Below the pieces are notes generated by a model. The model had not been told where the DNA came from, made no database searches, and saw only the letters and a program-made list of their open reading frames with translations. A program made the translations under genes and the position numbers. A DNA stretch of 64,000 bases from JBGTLU01 sp041743935 (GTDB lineage Bacteria; Bacteroidota; Bacteroidia; Sphingobacteriales; Sphingobacteriaceae). The stretch spans positions 3,960 to 67,959 of the forward strand of contig JBGTLU010000018.1 of NCBI GenBank assembly GCA_041743935.1, in the 5' to 3' direction. Of this stretch, positions 7,305 through 19,400 are shown piece after piece (within the stretch, counting starts at the first letter, position 1; each line of letters begins with the position of its first letter).

Positions 7305-9848
7305 TTATGGTTTCGGATCTTCTTCCTTTTTCTTGCGTTTAGGTTTAGAGCCTCCGCCACTTACTACCATTTCATCTTTTTCTTTATCGTATGAAATCTC
7401 TAATGTTCCGCCCTCTACAAGTTCCCCTTTTAGGATTTCTTCGGCAATCGGGTCCTCTAAAAATTTCTGAATCGCACGTTTAAGTGGTCTGGCACCAAAG
7501 TTAGAGTCAAAGCCTTTATCGGCAATCACCGCTTTAGCGTCGTCTGTTAATTGGATAGTATATCCTAATGCAGAAACTCGTTCGAATAATCCTTTTAATT
7601 CAATATCAATGATTTTGTAAATATCTTCTCTACCTAATGAATTGAAAATTATTACATCATCAATTCTATTTAAAAACTCAGGCGCAAAAGCACGCTTTAA
7701 CGCAGTTTCTATAACACCTCTAGAATGTGCCTCGGCAGCCGATGATTTGGCTGAGGTGGTAAATCCAACTCCTTGTCCAAATTCTTTTAATTGGCGAGAT
7801 CCGATGTTGGATGTCATGATGATTACGGTATTTCTGAAATCTACTTTTCTACCTAAACTATCGGTTAATACTCCTTCATCTAATACCTGTAATAATATAT
7901 TGAAAACATCTGGATGTGCTTTTTCAATTTCATCAAGCAATACTACAGAATATGGTTTTCTGCGTACTTTCTCTGTTAATTGTCCACCTTCTTCATATCC
8001 AACGTATCCCGGAGGCGCACCAACTAAACGAGAAACAGCAAATTTCTCCATGTATTCGCTCATGTCAATCTGGATTAAAGAATCATCCGTATCAAACATA
8101 AAACGAGATAATGCTTTTGCTAGTTCGGTTTTACCTACACCGGTTGGTCCTAAGAAAATGAAGGACCCAATTGGCTTTTTAGGGTCTTTTAATCCGGCGC
8201 GTGTACGTTGTATGGCTTTTACTAATTTTTTAATTGCATCGTCTTGTCCAATGATTTTTTCCTTCAATTCATCTAGCATACCCAACAAACGGTTGCTATC
8301 TGCTTGTCCAACTCGCTGCAATGGAATGCCAGTCATCATGGAAACAACTTGTGCTACATCCTGATCGGTAACGGTATATCGTTTAGTTTTGGTTTCCGAT
8401 TCCCAAGCCACTTTAGCAACTTCTAATTCCTCTAGTAATTGTTTTTCAGTGTCGCGTAGCTTAGCAGCTTCTTCATATTTCTGACTACGTACTACACGAT
8501 TCTTCTCCAATTTTATTTCTTCGATTTTTTCTTCAATATCGATGATGGTTTGTGGTACATGAATATTAGTTAAATGTACTCTAGAACCAGATTCATCCAA
8601 AGCATCTATGGCTTTATCGGGCAAAAACCTATCGGTAATATATCTAGAAGTTAAACTTACACAAGCTTCGATGGCTTCGTCCGTATAGGTAACCCCGTGA
8701 TGATCTTCGTATTTTTCTTTAATTCTGTTTAAAATTTCTACCGATTCGGTAGGCGTTGCAGGCTCAATCATCACCTTTTGGAAACGACGATCTAAAGCGC
8801 CATCTTTTTCAATGTATTGCCTGTACTCATCTAATGTTGTGGCACCAATACATTGAATTTCTCCACGTGCCAATGCAGGTTTAAACATATTAGATGCATC
8901 TAATGAACCAGATGCACCACCGGCGCCAACAATGGTATGTATTTCGTCAATAAATAAAATTACATCCGGAGATTTCTCCAACTCGTTCATCACCGCTTTC
9001 ATACGCTCTTCAAATTGTCCGCGATATTTGGTACCTGCCACGATAGAAGCTAAATCAAGGGTTACTACCCGCTTATTAAAAAGCACTCTAGATACTTTTC
9101 GTTGGATGATTCGTAGTGCCAAGCCTTCTGCAATAGCAGACTTACCTACACCTGGCTCACCTATTAGAATGGGGTTGTTTTTTTTACGTCGAGATAAAAT
9201 TTGCGAAACGCGTTCTATTTCTTTCTCTCTACCCACTATAGGATCTAATTTTCCTTCGTCGGCTGCTTTGGTTAAATCTCTGCCAAAATTATCTAATACC
9301 GGGGTTTTAGATTTAATATCTGTTGTTTTTTTGGCTCCTCCAGAACCTCCAAAATTTTCTTCTTCACGGAAGCTGTCTTCATCCGGACTTTGAGGGGCTT
9401 CGCTTTTTATTCCACTTCTATTGGCTTCTACTTCACTTTTATATGCTTCGTATGTAATGCCGTATTGATTTAAAACTTGAGCTGCAATATTATCAGGCTC
9501 ACGTAATACAGATAAGACCAAATGCTCCGTTCCGATTACTTCACTTTTGAAAATTTTAGCCTCTAAATAGGTTATTTTTAATACTTTTTCGGCTTGTTTA
9601 GTTAGGGGGATGTTGCCAAGATTTACATTATTGCTCGAAGTACCTTTTACAACGTCCTCAATTGTTTTGCGCAAACGAGCAGGGTCAATACCCATGGCTT
9701 TTAATAGTTTAATCCCTATACCGTCTCCTTCCCGCACTAAACCTAATAGCAAGTGCTCGGTACCTATATAATCGTGTCCCAACCGCAAAGCTTCTTCTCT
9801 GCTGTAGGATATTACGTCTTTAACTCTTGGTGAAAATTTGGCTTCCAT
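7305..9848 (-). CDS. clpC: ATP-dependent Clp protease ATP-binding subunit ClpC
   Basis: 847-residue Hsp100 unfoldase that feeds substrates to ClpP in the cytoplasm. Double Clp_N repeat at 1-145, first AAA+ module with Walker A GEPGVGKSA (230-238) and DEIH, a UVR-like middle segment (about 440-475, KYEEAAKLRDTEKQL) typical of ClpC rather than ClpA or ClpB, and a second AAA+ module with GPTGVGKTE. The Clp_D2-small domain is followed by a basic, acidic tail. Full length for the family. It is monocistronic, with its own terminator. clpS is present elsewhere in the window at 51154. Confidence 0.95.
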   Translation of the reverse strand: MEAKFSPRVKDVISYSREEALRLGHDYIGTEHLLLGLVREGDGIGIKLLKAMGIDPARLRKTIEDVVKGTSSNNVNLGNIPLTKQAEKVLKITYLEAKIFKSEVIGTEHLVLSVLREPDNIAAQVLNQYGITYEAYKSEVEANRSGIKSEAPQSPDEDSFREEENFGGSGGAKKTTDIKSKTPVLDNFGRDLTKAADEGKLDPIVGREKEIERVSQILSRRKKNNPILIGEPGVGKSAIAEGLALRIIQRKVSRVLFNKRVVTLDLASIVAGTKYRGQFEERMKAVMNELEKSPDVILFIDEIHTIVGAGGASGSLDASNMFKPALARGEIQCIGATTLDEYRQYIEKDGALDRRFQKVMIEPATPTESVEILNRIKEKYEDHHGVTYTDEAIEACVSLTSRYITDRFLPDKAIDALDESGSRVHLTNIHVPQTIIDIEEKIEEIKLEKNRVVRSQKYEEAAKLRDTEKQLLEELEVAKVAWESETKTKRYTVTDQDVAQVVSMMTGIPLQRVGQADSNRLLGMLDELKEKIIGQDDAIKKLVKAIQRTRAGLKDPKKPIGSFIFLGPTGVGKTELAKALSRFMFDTDDSLIQIDMSEYMEKFAVSRLVGAPPGYVGYEEGGQLTEKVRRKPYSVVLLDEIEKAHPDVFNILLQVLDEGVLTDSLGRKVDFRNTVIIMTSNIGSRQLKEFGQGVGFTTSAKSSAAEAHSRGVIETALKRAFAPEFLNRIDDVIIFNSLGREDIYKIIDIELKGLFERVSALGYTIQLTDDAKAVIADKGFDSNFGARPLKRAIQKFLEDPIAEEILKGELVEGGTLEISYDKEKDEMVVSGGGSKPKRKKKEEDPKP

Positions 9849-10059
9849 ATAATTTATACTGAAATATACTACTTATTTAGAATCAACGGCTAAAATATTA
9901 AAATGTTTACATTGGATTTAACCCAATGTTATATACATATCAACAATTACGCCATCTATCAACTAAAAGATTGATACTACTAGTAAACTGTAAGCAATTT
10001 AATTTTTAATCTGCTAATAGGGTAATTTTTCGATATTTGCAGGCTCAATAAAGACGCAA

Positions 10060-11742
<1,683 letters not shown>

Positions 11743-11870
11743 TATTTTTATCCGGGCTTTGTTCAAATGTTAATAAAAAGATAACGCAAGTATTTCGACT
11801 ATACGAAATTAAATGCATTATCTTAGGGTGACCTTTTAAAAGTGGTCGGTTATTTTTAACGTGAAAAACT

Positions 11871-12344
11871 ATGGCCTGGCGAAAATTCAACGGAGAAATC
11901 ATCCACTTTTCTATCCTAGATGAGGTAGAAGCAGTGTTGGAGCGCGAAATTGCACTCGGCAACAAACTTAAGGTTTGTATCGGGACCGACTCTCAGGTAA
12001 AAGGAGAAATCACCGAATTTGCTACGGTAATTGTTTTTCTGCGAGAGAAAAAAGGCGGATTTATGTTCATCCACCAAGAAAAAACTCGTAAAAAAATGAG
12101 CATCAAAGAGCGCATGCTTTCTGAAGTTTCTAAATCCATTGACATTGCTTACCAATTGTGTGATTTACTGGATCTATACGATGTAGATTTGGAAGTGCAT
12201 GCCGATATAAATACCAACCCCAACTTTAAATCTAACGCTGCATTGCACGAAGCCATGGGCTACATATTGAGCATGGGCTTTGTTTTTAAAGCCAAGCCCG
12301 AAGCCTTTGCCAGCAGCTACTGTGCTAATAAAATAGTGCAGTAG
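11871..12344 (+). CDS. RNase H-like YkuK-family protein
   Basis: 157 residues of the DUF458/YkuK family, which has a ribonuclease H-like fold. The acidic GTDSQVKG motif (about 39-46) and ADINTNPNF (about 114-122) supply carboxylates at the expected active-site places, followed by a conserved GYILSMGF segment. The biochemical role of the family is not established. It stands alone, convergent with murF. Confidence 0.8.
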   Translation: MAWRKFNGEIIHFSILDEVEAVLEREIALGNKLKVCIGTDSQVKGEITEFATVIVFLREKKGGFMFIHQEKTRKKMSIKERMLSEVSKSIDIAYQLCDLLDLYDVDLEVHADINTNPNFKSNAALHEAMGYILSMGFVFKAKPEAFASSYCANKIVQ

Positions 12345-12426
12345 TTAATTAGCTAATTTTTAGATGAGTGATTTGGGAATGAGTTTAAGTTTATAACATC
12401 AAAAAGTTAGCAGAAGCTTAAATTTT

Positions 12427-13704
12427 TCAATTTAAAACCTCTAAAACCTGCTCCAAACGCATACTTCTAGAGCCTTTCAGTAAAATTTTACTTTGTTTTT
12501 TGGGTGGATTTGCTTTTAGGTAATCCAAGACATCTGCCGTTGTATTGAAGTATTTGGCTTGCTTTTGTTTTTGAACTTGATTGAAAGATTTACCCACAAA
12601 TATCAACTCATTAAACCCAGATGCGCAAGCCAGATCATGAATTCGTTGATGTTCCATCAAAGCAAATTCTCCGAGTTCAAACATATCCCCCAAAATTCCA
12701 ATTTTATATCCTTCTTGATGACCAAAACTTTGAATGGCTGCCTGCATGCTAGTAGGGTTGGCATTATAACAATCTGCCAAAATATGGTAATTGGCATGTT
12801 TTATTTCTTGCGATCGATGATTAGATGGAATATACTCTTCTATACCTCGAATTATATTCTCTTCGTTTATCCCAAAATGTTGTCCAATGGCAATGGCTGC
12901 TAAAACGTTTTCGAAATTATACTCTCCCATCAAATTACTTTGGATGGTGATTTCGCCCCATTTAATTTTCAAATACGAATTACTAGTAAGTAGAGTTGCT
13001 TTTAAGGTTGTTGCAGAATAAAAAATAGCATTTTTTACTTGCTTACCCATCTCTAGCAGATGCTTGTCATCGGCATGGATGAACGCTATGCCTTGGCTTA
13101 ATTCCAAAAAATCATACAACTCCTTTTTTCCTTTTTTTACCCCTTCAAAACCGCCGAACCCTTCAATATGTGCTAATCCTACGTTGGTAATTACGCCATG
13201 AGTTGGAAGCGCTAATTTTGCTAGTTGTTTTATTTCTTGTTGGTGATTGGCCCCCATTTCAACAATAGCTAATTGGGTTGGACTGGTTATTTTAAGTAGA
13301 GTTAATGGCACCCCAATGTGGTTATTTAAATTTCCAATGGTGGCAGAGGTTTGGTATTGAGTACTCAAAACCGAAAAAATCAATTCTTTTGTGGTTGTTT
13401 TTCCGTTGCTGCCTGTAATGGCTAATACAGGAATTTGCAATTGTTTGCGATGATGTGTGGCTAATGCTTGTAGCGCAGTTAACACATCCTCCACCAAAAT
13501 AAATGAAGGATTAGGAGGTATATCTACGTCGTCTATAACAGCTGCAACTGCACCTGCCTCTATTGCTTTTTGAGCAAAGGTATTTCCATTGAAATTAGCC
13601 CCTTTCAGCGCAAAAAATATAGAACCCGGAGAAATTTTTCGTGTATCGGTGCTTATGTGTGGGTTCTGTAAAAAAAGATTGTATAGAGTTTGGATATTTT
13701 GCAT
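12427..13704 (-). CDS. murF: UDP-MurNAc-tripeptide--D-Ala-D-Ala ligase MurF
   Basis: 425 residues. MurF adds D-Ala-D-Ala to the UDP-MurNAc-tripeptide in the cytoplasm, the last soluble step of peptidoglycan precursor synthesis. The N-terminal Mur domain contains STDTRKISPGSIFFALKG. The ATP-binding motif is ITGSNGKTTTKE (about 113-124), then GNLNNHIGVPL, the HIEGFGG lysine-loop region and DCYNANPTSM (about 306-315), then the C-terminal Mur ligase domain. It sits outside any mur/fts cluster here. Confidence 0.95.
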   Translation of the reverse strand: MQNIQTLYNLFLQNPHISTDTRKISPGSIFFALKGANFNGNTFAQKAIEAGAVAAVIDDVDIPPNPSFILVEDVLTALQALATHHRKQLQIPVLAITGSNGKTTTKELIFSVLSTQYQTSATIGNLNNHIGVPLTLLKITSPTQLAIVEMGANHQQEIKQLAKLALPTHGVITNVGLAHIEGFGGFEGVKKGKKELYDFLELSQGIAFIHADDKHLLEMGKQVKNAIFYSATTLKATLLTSNSYLKIKWGEITIQSNLMGEYNFENVLAAIAIGQHFGINEENIIRGIEEYIPSNHRSQEIKHANYHILADCYNANPTSMQAAIQSFGHQEGYKIGILGDMFELGEFALMEHQRIHDLACASGFNELIFVGKSFNQVQKQKQAKYFNTTADVLDYLKANPPKKQSKILLKGSRSMRLEQVLEVLN

Positions 13705-13873
13705 GACTTAATGATAAACAAATAACGTAATTTTTAATCGGTTTTTGAAGATTGCCTAACTCTCTTAATTATAAATTTAAGTACTTTTACCCGCAACAAT
13801 CCGTAAACCAATTATTATAATTTTACGTAGTTAACTTCGTTCAGGTATAGATTCTAAGGCGCTTAATTGATAT

Positions 13874-16800
13874 ATGTATACATACATCCGATATATTATT
13901 TTATTTGTATTCGTTTTTTTTAGTACATCTACTTTTGCTCAATCTAAAATTTCTCTTTCTTGGAACGATAGCGTTCGTTTGATGGAAAATGCCCCAGCAT
14001 TATATTTTGAAGGAGCAAGGTATGGCAGTGTAGATGCCATGTTACCATTTTACAGCGATAGAATTCGGGTTGCAAATGCCGGTTTTTCCTTAATTATTAT
14101 CAATCCGCAATACGAGGCAATAGCAAGCACAGTAAAAATTAGCCCCGATGTAATGCTCCAAATTTCGGATGATATCAACCTAAATCAATCCATACAATAC
14201 GAAAGAGGACAAGCTTATTTGGTTTATTCTTTTTCCCCCATCCGAAGAAATCCTTCCAATGGTCAGTTAGAAAGAATGATTTCGTTTGAAACCGAATTAC
14301 AAACCACTCCACAAATTGCTAGCCCCAATTTAGAGATAGCCAATTTTGTAAGTAACTCCGTATTAGCTTCTGGGAATTGGTTTAAAATTGGGATTACACA
14401 AACGGGTATGCATGCTTTAAATGCCGATTTTTTAAGAACCGTTGGATACGATTTAAATACGCTAAACCCACGCAATATTCGCATTTATGGAAATGGTGGA
14501 GATGCTTTGCCTCAACCAAATGCTTCTCCTCGATCGGATGATTTAGTAGAAAATGCTATCATCGTAACCGGAGAATCAGATGGAAGATTTGATGCCGGAG
14601 ATTTGGTTATTTTTTATGCAACTGGTCCGATTTCTTGGGTTTTCGACACTAATTTAGGTGCTTTTGTTCACAGAATTCACCCGTATTCTGATACCTCCTA
14701 TTATTTCATAACTACCGACTTGGGACCCGGAAAAAGAATGCAATTGCAGGCTTCGGTATCTCAAACTCCAAATCAAACAGTAAGTTCATTTAATGATTTC
14801 AGATTACATGAATCTGAAAAATACACCCTTGTAAGAGAAGAATTAAAATCAGGAAGAGAGTATTATGGGGAGGATTTTGAGTTTAACTCCAGCTATGATT
14901 TTAACTTCAGTTTCCCGGATTTAGTGCCAAACAGCGAGGTAAGAGTCCGAACCGATGTCATTGCTCGATCCAACCAACAAACCACCTTTACTATTAGAGC
15001 AAACGATGCCCCACTTTACAACATTGTAATGGGAACAGTCCCTCTGAATTTCGAAACCGATTTTGCAAGAGCAAGAAACCTTTCGGGCACGTTTACTACC
15101 AGCAATCCCACCACCAAAATAACCGTTGCCTGGACTAAACCTAACGGTGTATCTAATGCTTGGTTAAATTATTTAGAAGTTACGGCTCGCAGGCAGCTTA
15201 GATTTTCTGGTAACCAGTTATCATTCAGAGATATAAATTCTGTTGGAAACGGAAATATATCTGAATTTTTGTTGAGCAATGCTCCGCAAAACATCAGCAT
15301 TTTGGATGTTACAAATCCTCTAGATCCTAAAATACAGCAAAACACCTTTGCTAATGGCACACACCGTTTTGTTTTACCTACTGATCAACTCAGAACGTTT
15401 GTAGCTTTTATTAATTCCGGTTTTTTAACTGCCAATTTTGTTGGAAGAATTGCTAATCAGAATCTTCATGCATCTGCACAAACAGACATGGTTATTATTA
15501 CTCATCCAACTTTTTTATCTGAAGCAAACCGCTTGGCTCAGTTCAGAAGAACAAACGATGGATTATCTGTTTTGGTGGTGCAACAAGACCAAGTGTTTAA
15601 TGAATTTTCATCGGGCATACGGGATGCAACCGCCATCCGTGATTTTATGCGCATGTTTTATGTAAGAGCAAACGGCAACGCAGCTCTTATGCCAAAATAT
15701 TTATTGATTTTCGGTAATGGTACTCATGACCCTAAACGAAGAAAATTTCCACTAGGTAATTCGGTTATAACCTATCAATCGTTTAATTCCATTTCTCCAA
15801 CACAATCTTATACCTCAGATGATTATTTTGCTTTATTAGACCCCAATGAAGGAGCTTTTGGAGAAAATTTTAATAGTAATGTTGGTTTATTGGATTTGGC
15901 TGTTGGCAGAATCCCTTCCGAAACATTAGTACAGGCAAGAAATACAGTAGATAAAATTATAAAATATTCCGACCCTGCCACGTTTGGTGATTGGCGCAAT
16001 CAAGTAACCATAGTTGCCGATGATGAAGACGGAAATCTACACTTAAACCAAGCTGAAGGTAACGCCAATCTAATAAGAAACAGAAGGCCCGAATTTAATA
16101 TCGATAAAATTTATTTCGATGCTTATCCTCAAATAAGTACTCCTGGCGGAAATAGATTTCCGGCAGCTACACAGGCAATTAACCTAAAGGTAAATTCAGG
16201 AACACTTTTGGTAAACTATACCGGGCATGGTGGAGAACGGGGTTGGGCAGCAGAACGGGTAGTAGATTTAGATCAGATTAATACTTGGTTGGCGCCATTT
16301 AAAATGCCTATTATTTTTACTGCTACTTGCTCGTTTAGTCGTTGGGACGACCCAGGCTTTACTTCTGCAGGAGAAGAAGCTTTATTTTTACCTAATGGTG
16401 GAGTTTCGGCATTGTTATCCACAACCAGAATTGTATTTGCTAGTTTTAACTTCGACCTAAATCAAAGTTTTTTGCGGTCCATGTTCGATCCACAATTCAG
16501 AAACAAAAAAGTAACCATCGGCGATGTATTTAAACTAAGTAAAAACTCAAACATTAACGGGTTAAATATCAATTCCAGAAATTTTAGTTTGCTCGGCGAC
16601 CCTTCAATGCCAGTTGCATTTCCGCAATTTACCGTTGCCACCACACAAATTAACAATAAACCTAGTAGCCAGCCTGATACCATTAGTGCCCTACAAGAAG
16701 TAACTATCAAAGGATTTGTTAGAAATGCAAACGGTAGTAAAAACACTAATTTTAATGGCACCATAGCGCCAACCGTTTATGATAAAGCAACTACCATCCA

Positions 16801-17719
16801 AACTTTAGGACAAGATGCTGGCTCTAGTGGTAGTTTCAAACAAAACTTTCAACTACAACGTAACATCATATACAAAGGAAAAGCTAGCGTAATAAACGGC
16901 GATTTTCAATTCACTTTTGTAGTGCCAAAAGACATTTCATTTCAAGTAGGTCCTGGGCGAATAAGCTATTATGCCGATAACGGAATTATAGATGCCGGCG
17001 GAAGTTATGATAGTGTTTTTGTTGGTGGAATTAATAACAATGCCATCGTAGATGTAACTGGGCCCGAAATTCAGATTTTTTTAAACGACGATAAATTTGC
17101 AAGTGGTGGTATCATCAATCCAAGTCCAAATCTTATCGTAAGGTTAAAAGATGCCAACGGTATCAACACCGTTGGTACAGGTATTGGGCACGATATTGTT
17201 GCACGTTTAGTAAAGGCGGATGGCACCGTTACCGAATTTATTTTGAATGACTTTTATGAAGCGAAATTAGATAGCTACCAAGAAGGAGAAATTAATTTCC
17301 CACTCATCAACCTAGAGCCCGGAAACTATGAATTAAGAGTTAAAGCTTGGGATGTGTACAACAACTCAAACGAACAAAGCATAGATTTTACAGTAGTAAA
17401 CTCAGAAAAACTTACCATAAACAGAGTACTTAATTACCCCAATCCGTTTACTACACAAACCGCATTTCAGTTTGAACATAACCAACCCGGTCAAGAGTTG
17501 GATGTACAGGTGAAAGTACTTACCATTAGCGGAAAACTTATAAAAACGATCAATACCACCATACTAACCACAGGAAACAGAGTAGATAATATTTTCTGGG
17601 ATGGATTAGATGATTTTGGAGATAAAATAGGTAGGGGGGTATACGTTTATCAGCTTAAAGTACGTTCTTCAGACGGTAGTACTGTCGATAAATATGAAAA
17701 GTTAGTTATTCTAAATTAA
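13874..17719 (+). CDS. porU: Type IX secretion system sortase PorU
   Basis: 1281-residue gingipain-like (peptidase C25) surface protein. In the T9SS, PorU removes the C-terminal sorting domain from cargo and attaches it to A-LPS. A signal peptide is cut near TFAQS. The N-terminal half is a beta-rich prodomain. The catalytic domain has His785 in NYTGHGGERGW and Cys819 in FTATCSFSRWDDP. The last 90 residues carry a FlgD-like sorting-type domain (LNYPNPFTTQT...GRGVYVYQLKV). It is followed at 28 bp by porV, with which it acts in the attachment complex. Full length. Confidence 0.95.
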   Translation: MYTYIRYIILFVFVFFSTSTFAQSKISLSWNDSVRLMENAPALYFEGARYGSVDAMLPFYSDRIRVANAGFSLIIINPQYEAIASTVKISPDVMLQISDDINLNQSIQYERGQAYLVYSFSPIRRNPSNGQLERMISFETELQTTPQIASPNLEIANFVSNSVLASGNWFKIGITQTGMHALNADFLRTVGYDLNTLNPRNIRIYGNGGDALPQPNASPRSDDLVENAIIVTGESDGRFDAGDLVIFYATGPISWVFDTNLGAFVHRIHPYSDTSYYFITTDLGPGKRMQLQASVSQTPNQTVSSFNDFRLHESEKYTLVREELKSGREYYGEDFEFNSSYDFNFSFPDLVPNSEVRVRTDVIARSNQQTTFTIRANDAPLYNIVMGTVPLNFETDFARARNLSGTFTTSNPTTKITVAWTKPNGVSNAWLNYLEVTARRQLRFSGNQLSFRDINSVGNGNISEFLLSNAPQNISILDVTNPLDPKIQQNTFANGTHRFVLPTDQLRTFVAFINSGFLTANFVGRIANQNLHASAQTDMVIITHPTFLSEANRLAQFRRTNDGLSVLVVQQDQVFNEFSSGIRDATAIRDFMRMFYVRANGNAALMPKYLLIFGNGTHDPKRRKFPLGNSVITYQSFNSISPTQSYTSDDYFALLDPNEGAFGENFNSNVGLLDLAVGRIPSETLVQARNTVDKIIKYSDPATFGDWRNQVTIVADDEDGNLHLNQAEGNANLIRNRRPEFNIDKIYFDAYPQISTPGGNRFPAATQAINLKVNSGTLLVNYTGHGGERGWAAERVVDLDQINTWLAPFKMPIIFTATCSFSRWDDPGFTSAGEEALFLPNGGVSALLSTTRIVFASFNFDLNQSFLRSMFDPQFRNKKVTIGDVFKLSKNSNINGLNINSRNFSLLGDPSMPVAFPQFTVATTQINNKPSSQPDTISALQEVTIKGFVRNANGSKNTNFNGTIAPTVYDKATTIQTLGQDAGSSGSFKQNFQLQRNIIYKGKASVINGDFQFTFVVPKDISFQVGPGRISYYADNGIIDAGGSYDSVFVGGINNNAIVDVTGPEIQIFLNDDKFASGGIINPSPNLIVRLKDANGINTVGTGIGHDIVARLVKADGTVTEFILNDFYEAKLDSYQEGEINFPLINLEPGNYELRVKAWDVYNNSNEQSIDFTVVNSEKLTINRVLNYPNPFTTQTAFQFEHNQPGQELDVQVKVLTISGKLIKTINTTILTTGNRVDNIFWDGLDDFGDKIGRGVYVYQLKVRSSDGSTVDKYEKLVILN

Positions 17720-17747
17720 TTTTATTTTTAACCAGTCAAAAACACAT

Positions 17748-18917
17748 ATGATACGAATAAAAATTAGTGCCCTAATTGCTTCTTTTATTTTACTTGCCCT
17801 TAGCTCGGAGCTTTCATTGGCACAATCCATTGGTGGCGGAACTCAAACAGACGGACGCAGAGTTAATTCAATTTCAACTGCAGTTCCATTTTTGTTAATA
17901 GCTCCAGATTCTCGCGGTGGCGCTATGGGCGATGCTGGTGTAGCCTCACCGCCAGATGTAAATTCCATGCACTGGAATCCGGCAAAATATGCTTTTGTAA
18001 ATGGCGAAGCCGGCTTCGGTTTAGCTTACAGTCCGTGGTTAAAACAATTGGTAGACGATATAAATTTAGCATACCTAACCGGATATAAAAGAATTAGCGA
18101 TATCGAAACCATCGCAGGTTCTGTACGCTTTTTCTCTTTGGGTGATATCACATTTACCGATTCGCAAGGAAACGACATACAGCAATTCAACCCGAGTGAG
18201 TTTGCAGTAGATTTAGGATATATTCGTCAATTAAGCGATTTCTTTTCAGTAGCCATTGCTGCACGTTACATTAACTCTAATCTAGGTTCAGGTAATTTTA
18301 ACAATACCGAAATACAACCCGGCAACTCTGTAGCTGCCGATTTAGCTTTTTATTACAATCGCGATGTGTTTATTGGCAATTCGGATGTAAACTTAGCTTA
18401 CGGATTACACATCTCTAATATTGGCACTAAAATGCAATATGGCACCAAAAAAGATTTTATCCCTACCAATTTACGTGTAGGCTTTTCGCCAACCATCCGT
18501 TTAGATGATTTTAATCAAGTTGGTTTTTCGGTGGATTTAAACAAACTATTAGTACCTACCCAACCATTAAGAGATAGTACAGGTAACATTACTGCCGGTC
18601 GTGATCCCGACCGCTCGGTAGTATCCGGAATTTTTGGTTCTTTTAGCGATGCGCCCGGTGGCTTCAAAGAAGAAATCAGAGAAGTAAGCCTTTCTTTTGG
18701 TGCAGAATACGTGTATGACCAACAATTTGCACTACGTGCCGGTTATTTTTACGAAGATCCTACCAAAGGCAATCGTCAATATTTTACTGTTGGTGCAGGC
18801 TTACGATATACTACATTGAACTTTGATTTTGCCTATTTAATCCCCGGAAAACAACAAAATCCATTGGAGAAAACACTTCGTTTTTCCTTGTTATTTAATG
18901 TAAACAATCCGCGATAA
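17748..18917 (+). CDS. porV: Type IX secretion outer-membrane protein PorV
   Basis: 389-residue FadL-like outer-membrane barrel (PorV/LptO). It shuttles folded cargo from the translocon to PorU at the cell surface. The signal peptide ends near LSLAQS. The conserved N-terminal segment around FLLIAPDSRGGAMGDAGVA and MHWNPAKYAF identifies PorV. The C-terminal strand ends in FSLLFNVN. Directly downstream of porU and fused end-to-start with ispF (TAA ATG), so the three genes are likely one transcript. Confidence 0.95.
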   Translation: MIRIKISALIASFILLALSSELSLAQSIGGGTQTDGRRVNSISTAVPFLLIAPDSRGGAMGDAGVASPPDVNSMHWNPAKYAFVNGEAGFGLAYSPWLKQLVDDINLAYLTGYKRISDIETIAGSVRFFSLGDITFTDSQGNDIQQFNPSEFAVDLGYIRQLSDFFSVAIAARYINSNLGSGNFNNTEIQPGNSVAADLAFYYNRDVFIGNSDVNLAYGLHISNIGTKMQYGTKKDFIPTNLRVGFSPTIRLDDFNQVGFSVDLNKLLVPTQPLRDSTGNITAGRDPDRSVVSGIFGSFSDAPGGFKEEIREVSLSFGAEYVYDQQFALRAGYFYEDPTKGNRQYFTVGAGLRYTTLNFDFAYLIPGKQQNPLEKTLRFSLLFNVNNPR

Positions 18918-19400
18918 ATGAAATTTAAAATCGGTTTTGGTTTTGATGTCCATCAATTAAAAGATGGACATCCTTTTTATTTAGGAGGAATACTATTAGA
19001 CGAAGCCAAAAAAGGAGCATTTGGGCATTCCGATGCCGATGTGTTGTTGCATGCCATTTGCGATGCCTTGCTAGGAGCAGCCAATTTGCGAGACATAGGT
19101 TTCCACTTTAAAAACACCGACCCACAATGGCGAGGAATTAGCAGTCTTATCTTATTAGAAAAAACCATGGAATTGCTTAAAGAAAAAGGCTATACCGTTG
19201 GCAACATAGATTGCACCATCTGTCTGGAATCTCCAAAAATAAATCCGCATATACCTGCCATGCAAATAGCCATCTCCAAAACACTTGGAATGGATGTAGA
19301 GGATATTTCCATCAAAGCAACCACCAACGAAACCTTAGGGTTTATTGGACGAGAAGAAGGCGTAACTGCTTATGCAGTGGTATTGTTAGAAAAAAATTAG
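18918..19400 (+). CDS. ispF: 2-C-methyl-D-erythritol 2,4-cyclodiphosphate synthase
   Basis: 160-residue enzyme of the non-mevalonate isoprenoid pathway. It converts CDP-methylerythritol 2-phosphate to the cyclodiphosphate with loss of CMP. Seen are the metal-binding GFDVHQL (Asp8, His10), the GHSDADVLLHAICDALLGAA signature, DIGFHF and the C-terminal ATTNETLGFIGREEG. The ATG abuts the porV stop codon, indicating translational coupling. The last four bases overlap the convergent GNAT gene. Confidence 0.95.
   Translation: MKFKIGFGFDVHQLKDGHPFYLGGILLDEAKKGAFGHSDADVLLHAICDALLGAANLRDIGFHFKNTDPQWRGISSLILLEKTMELLKEKGYTVGNIDCTICLESPKINPHIPAMQIAISKTLGMDVEDISIKATTNETLGFIGREEGVTAYAVVLLEKN

Noticed and set aside
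7642..8364. Long plus-strand frame inside clpC
   Set aside because: Antisense shadow of a strongly conserved gene; composition and lack of any domain argue against coding.
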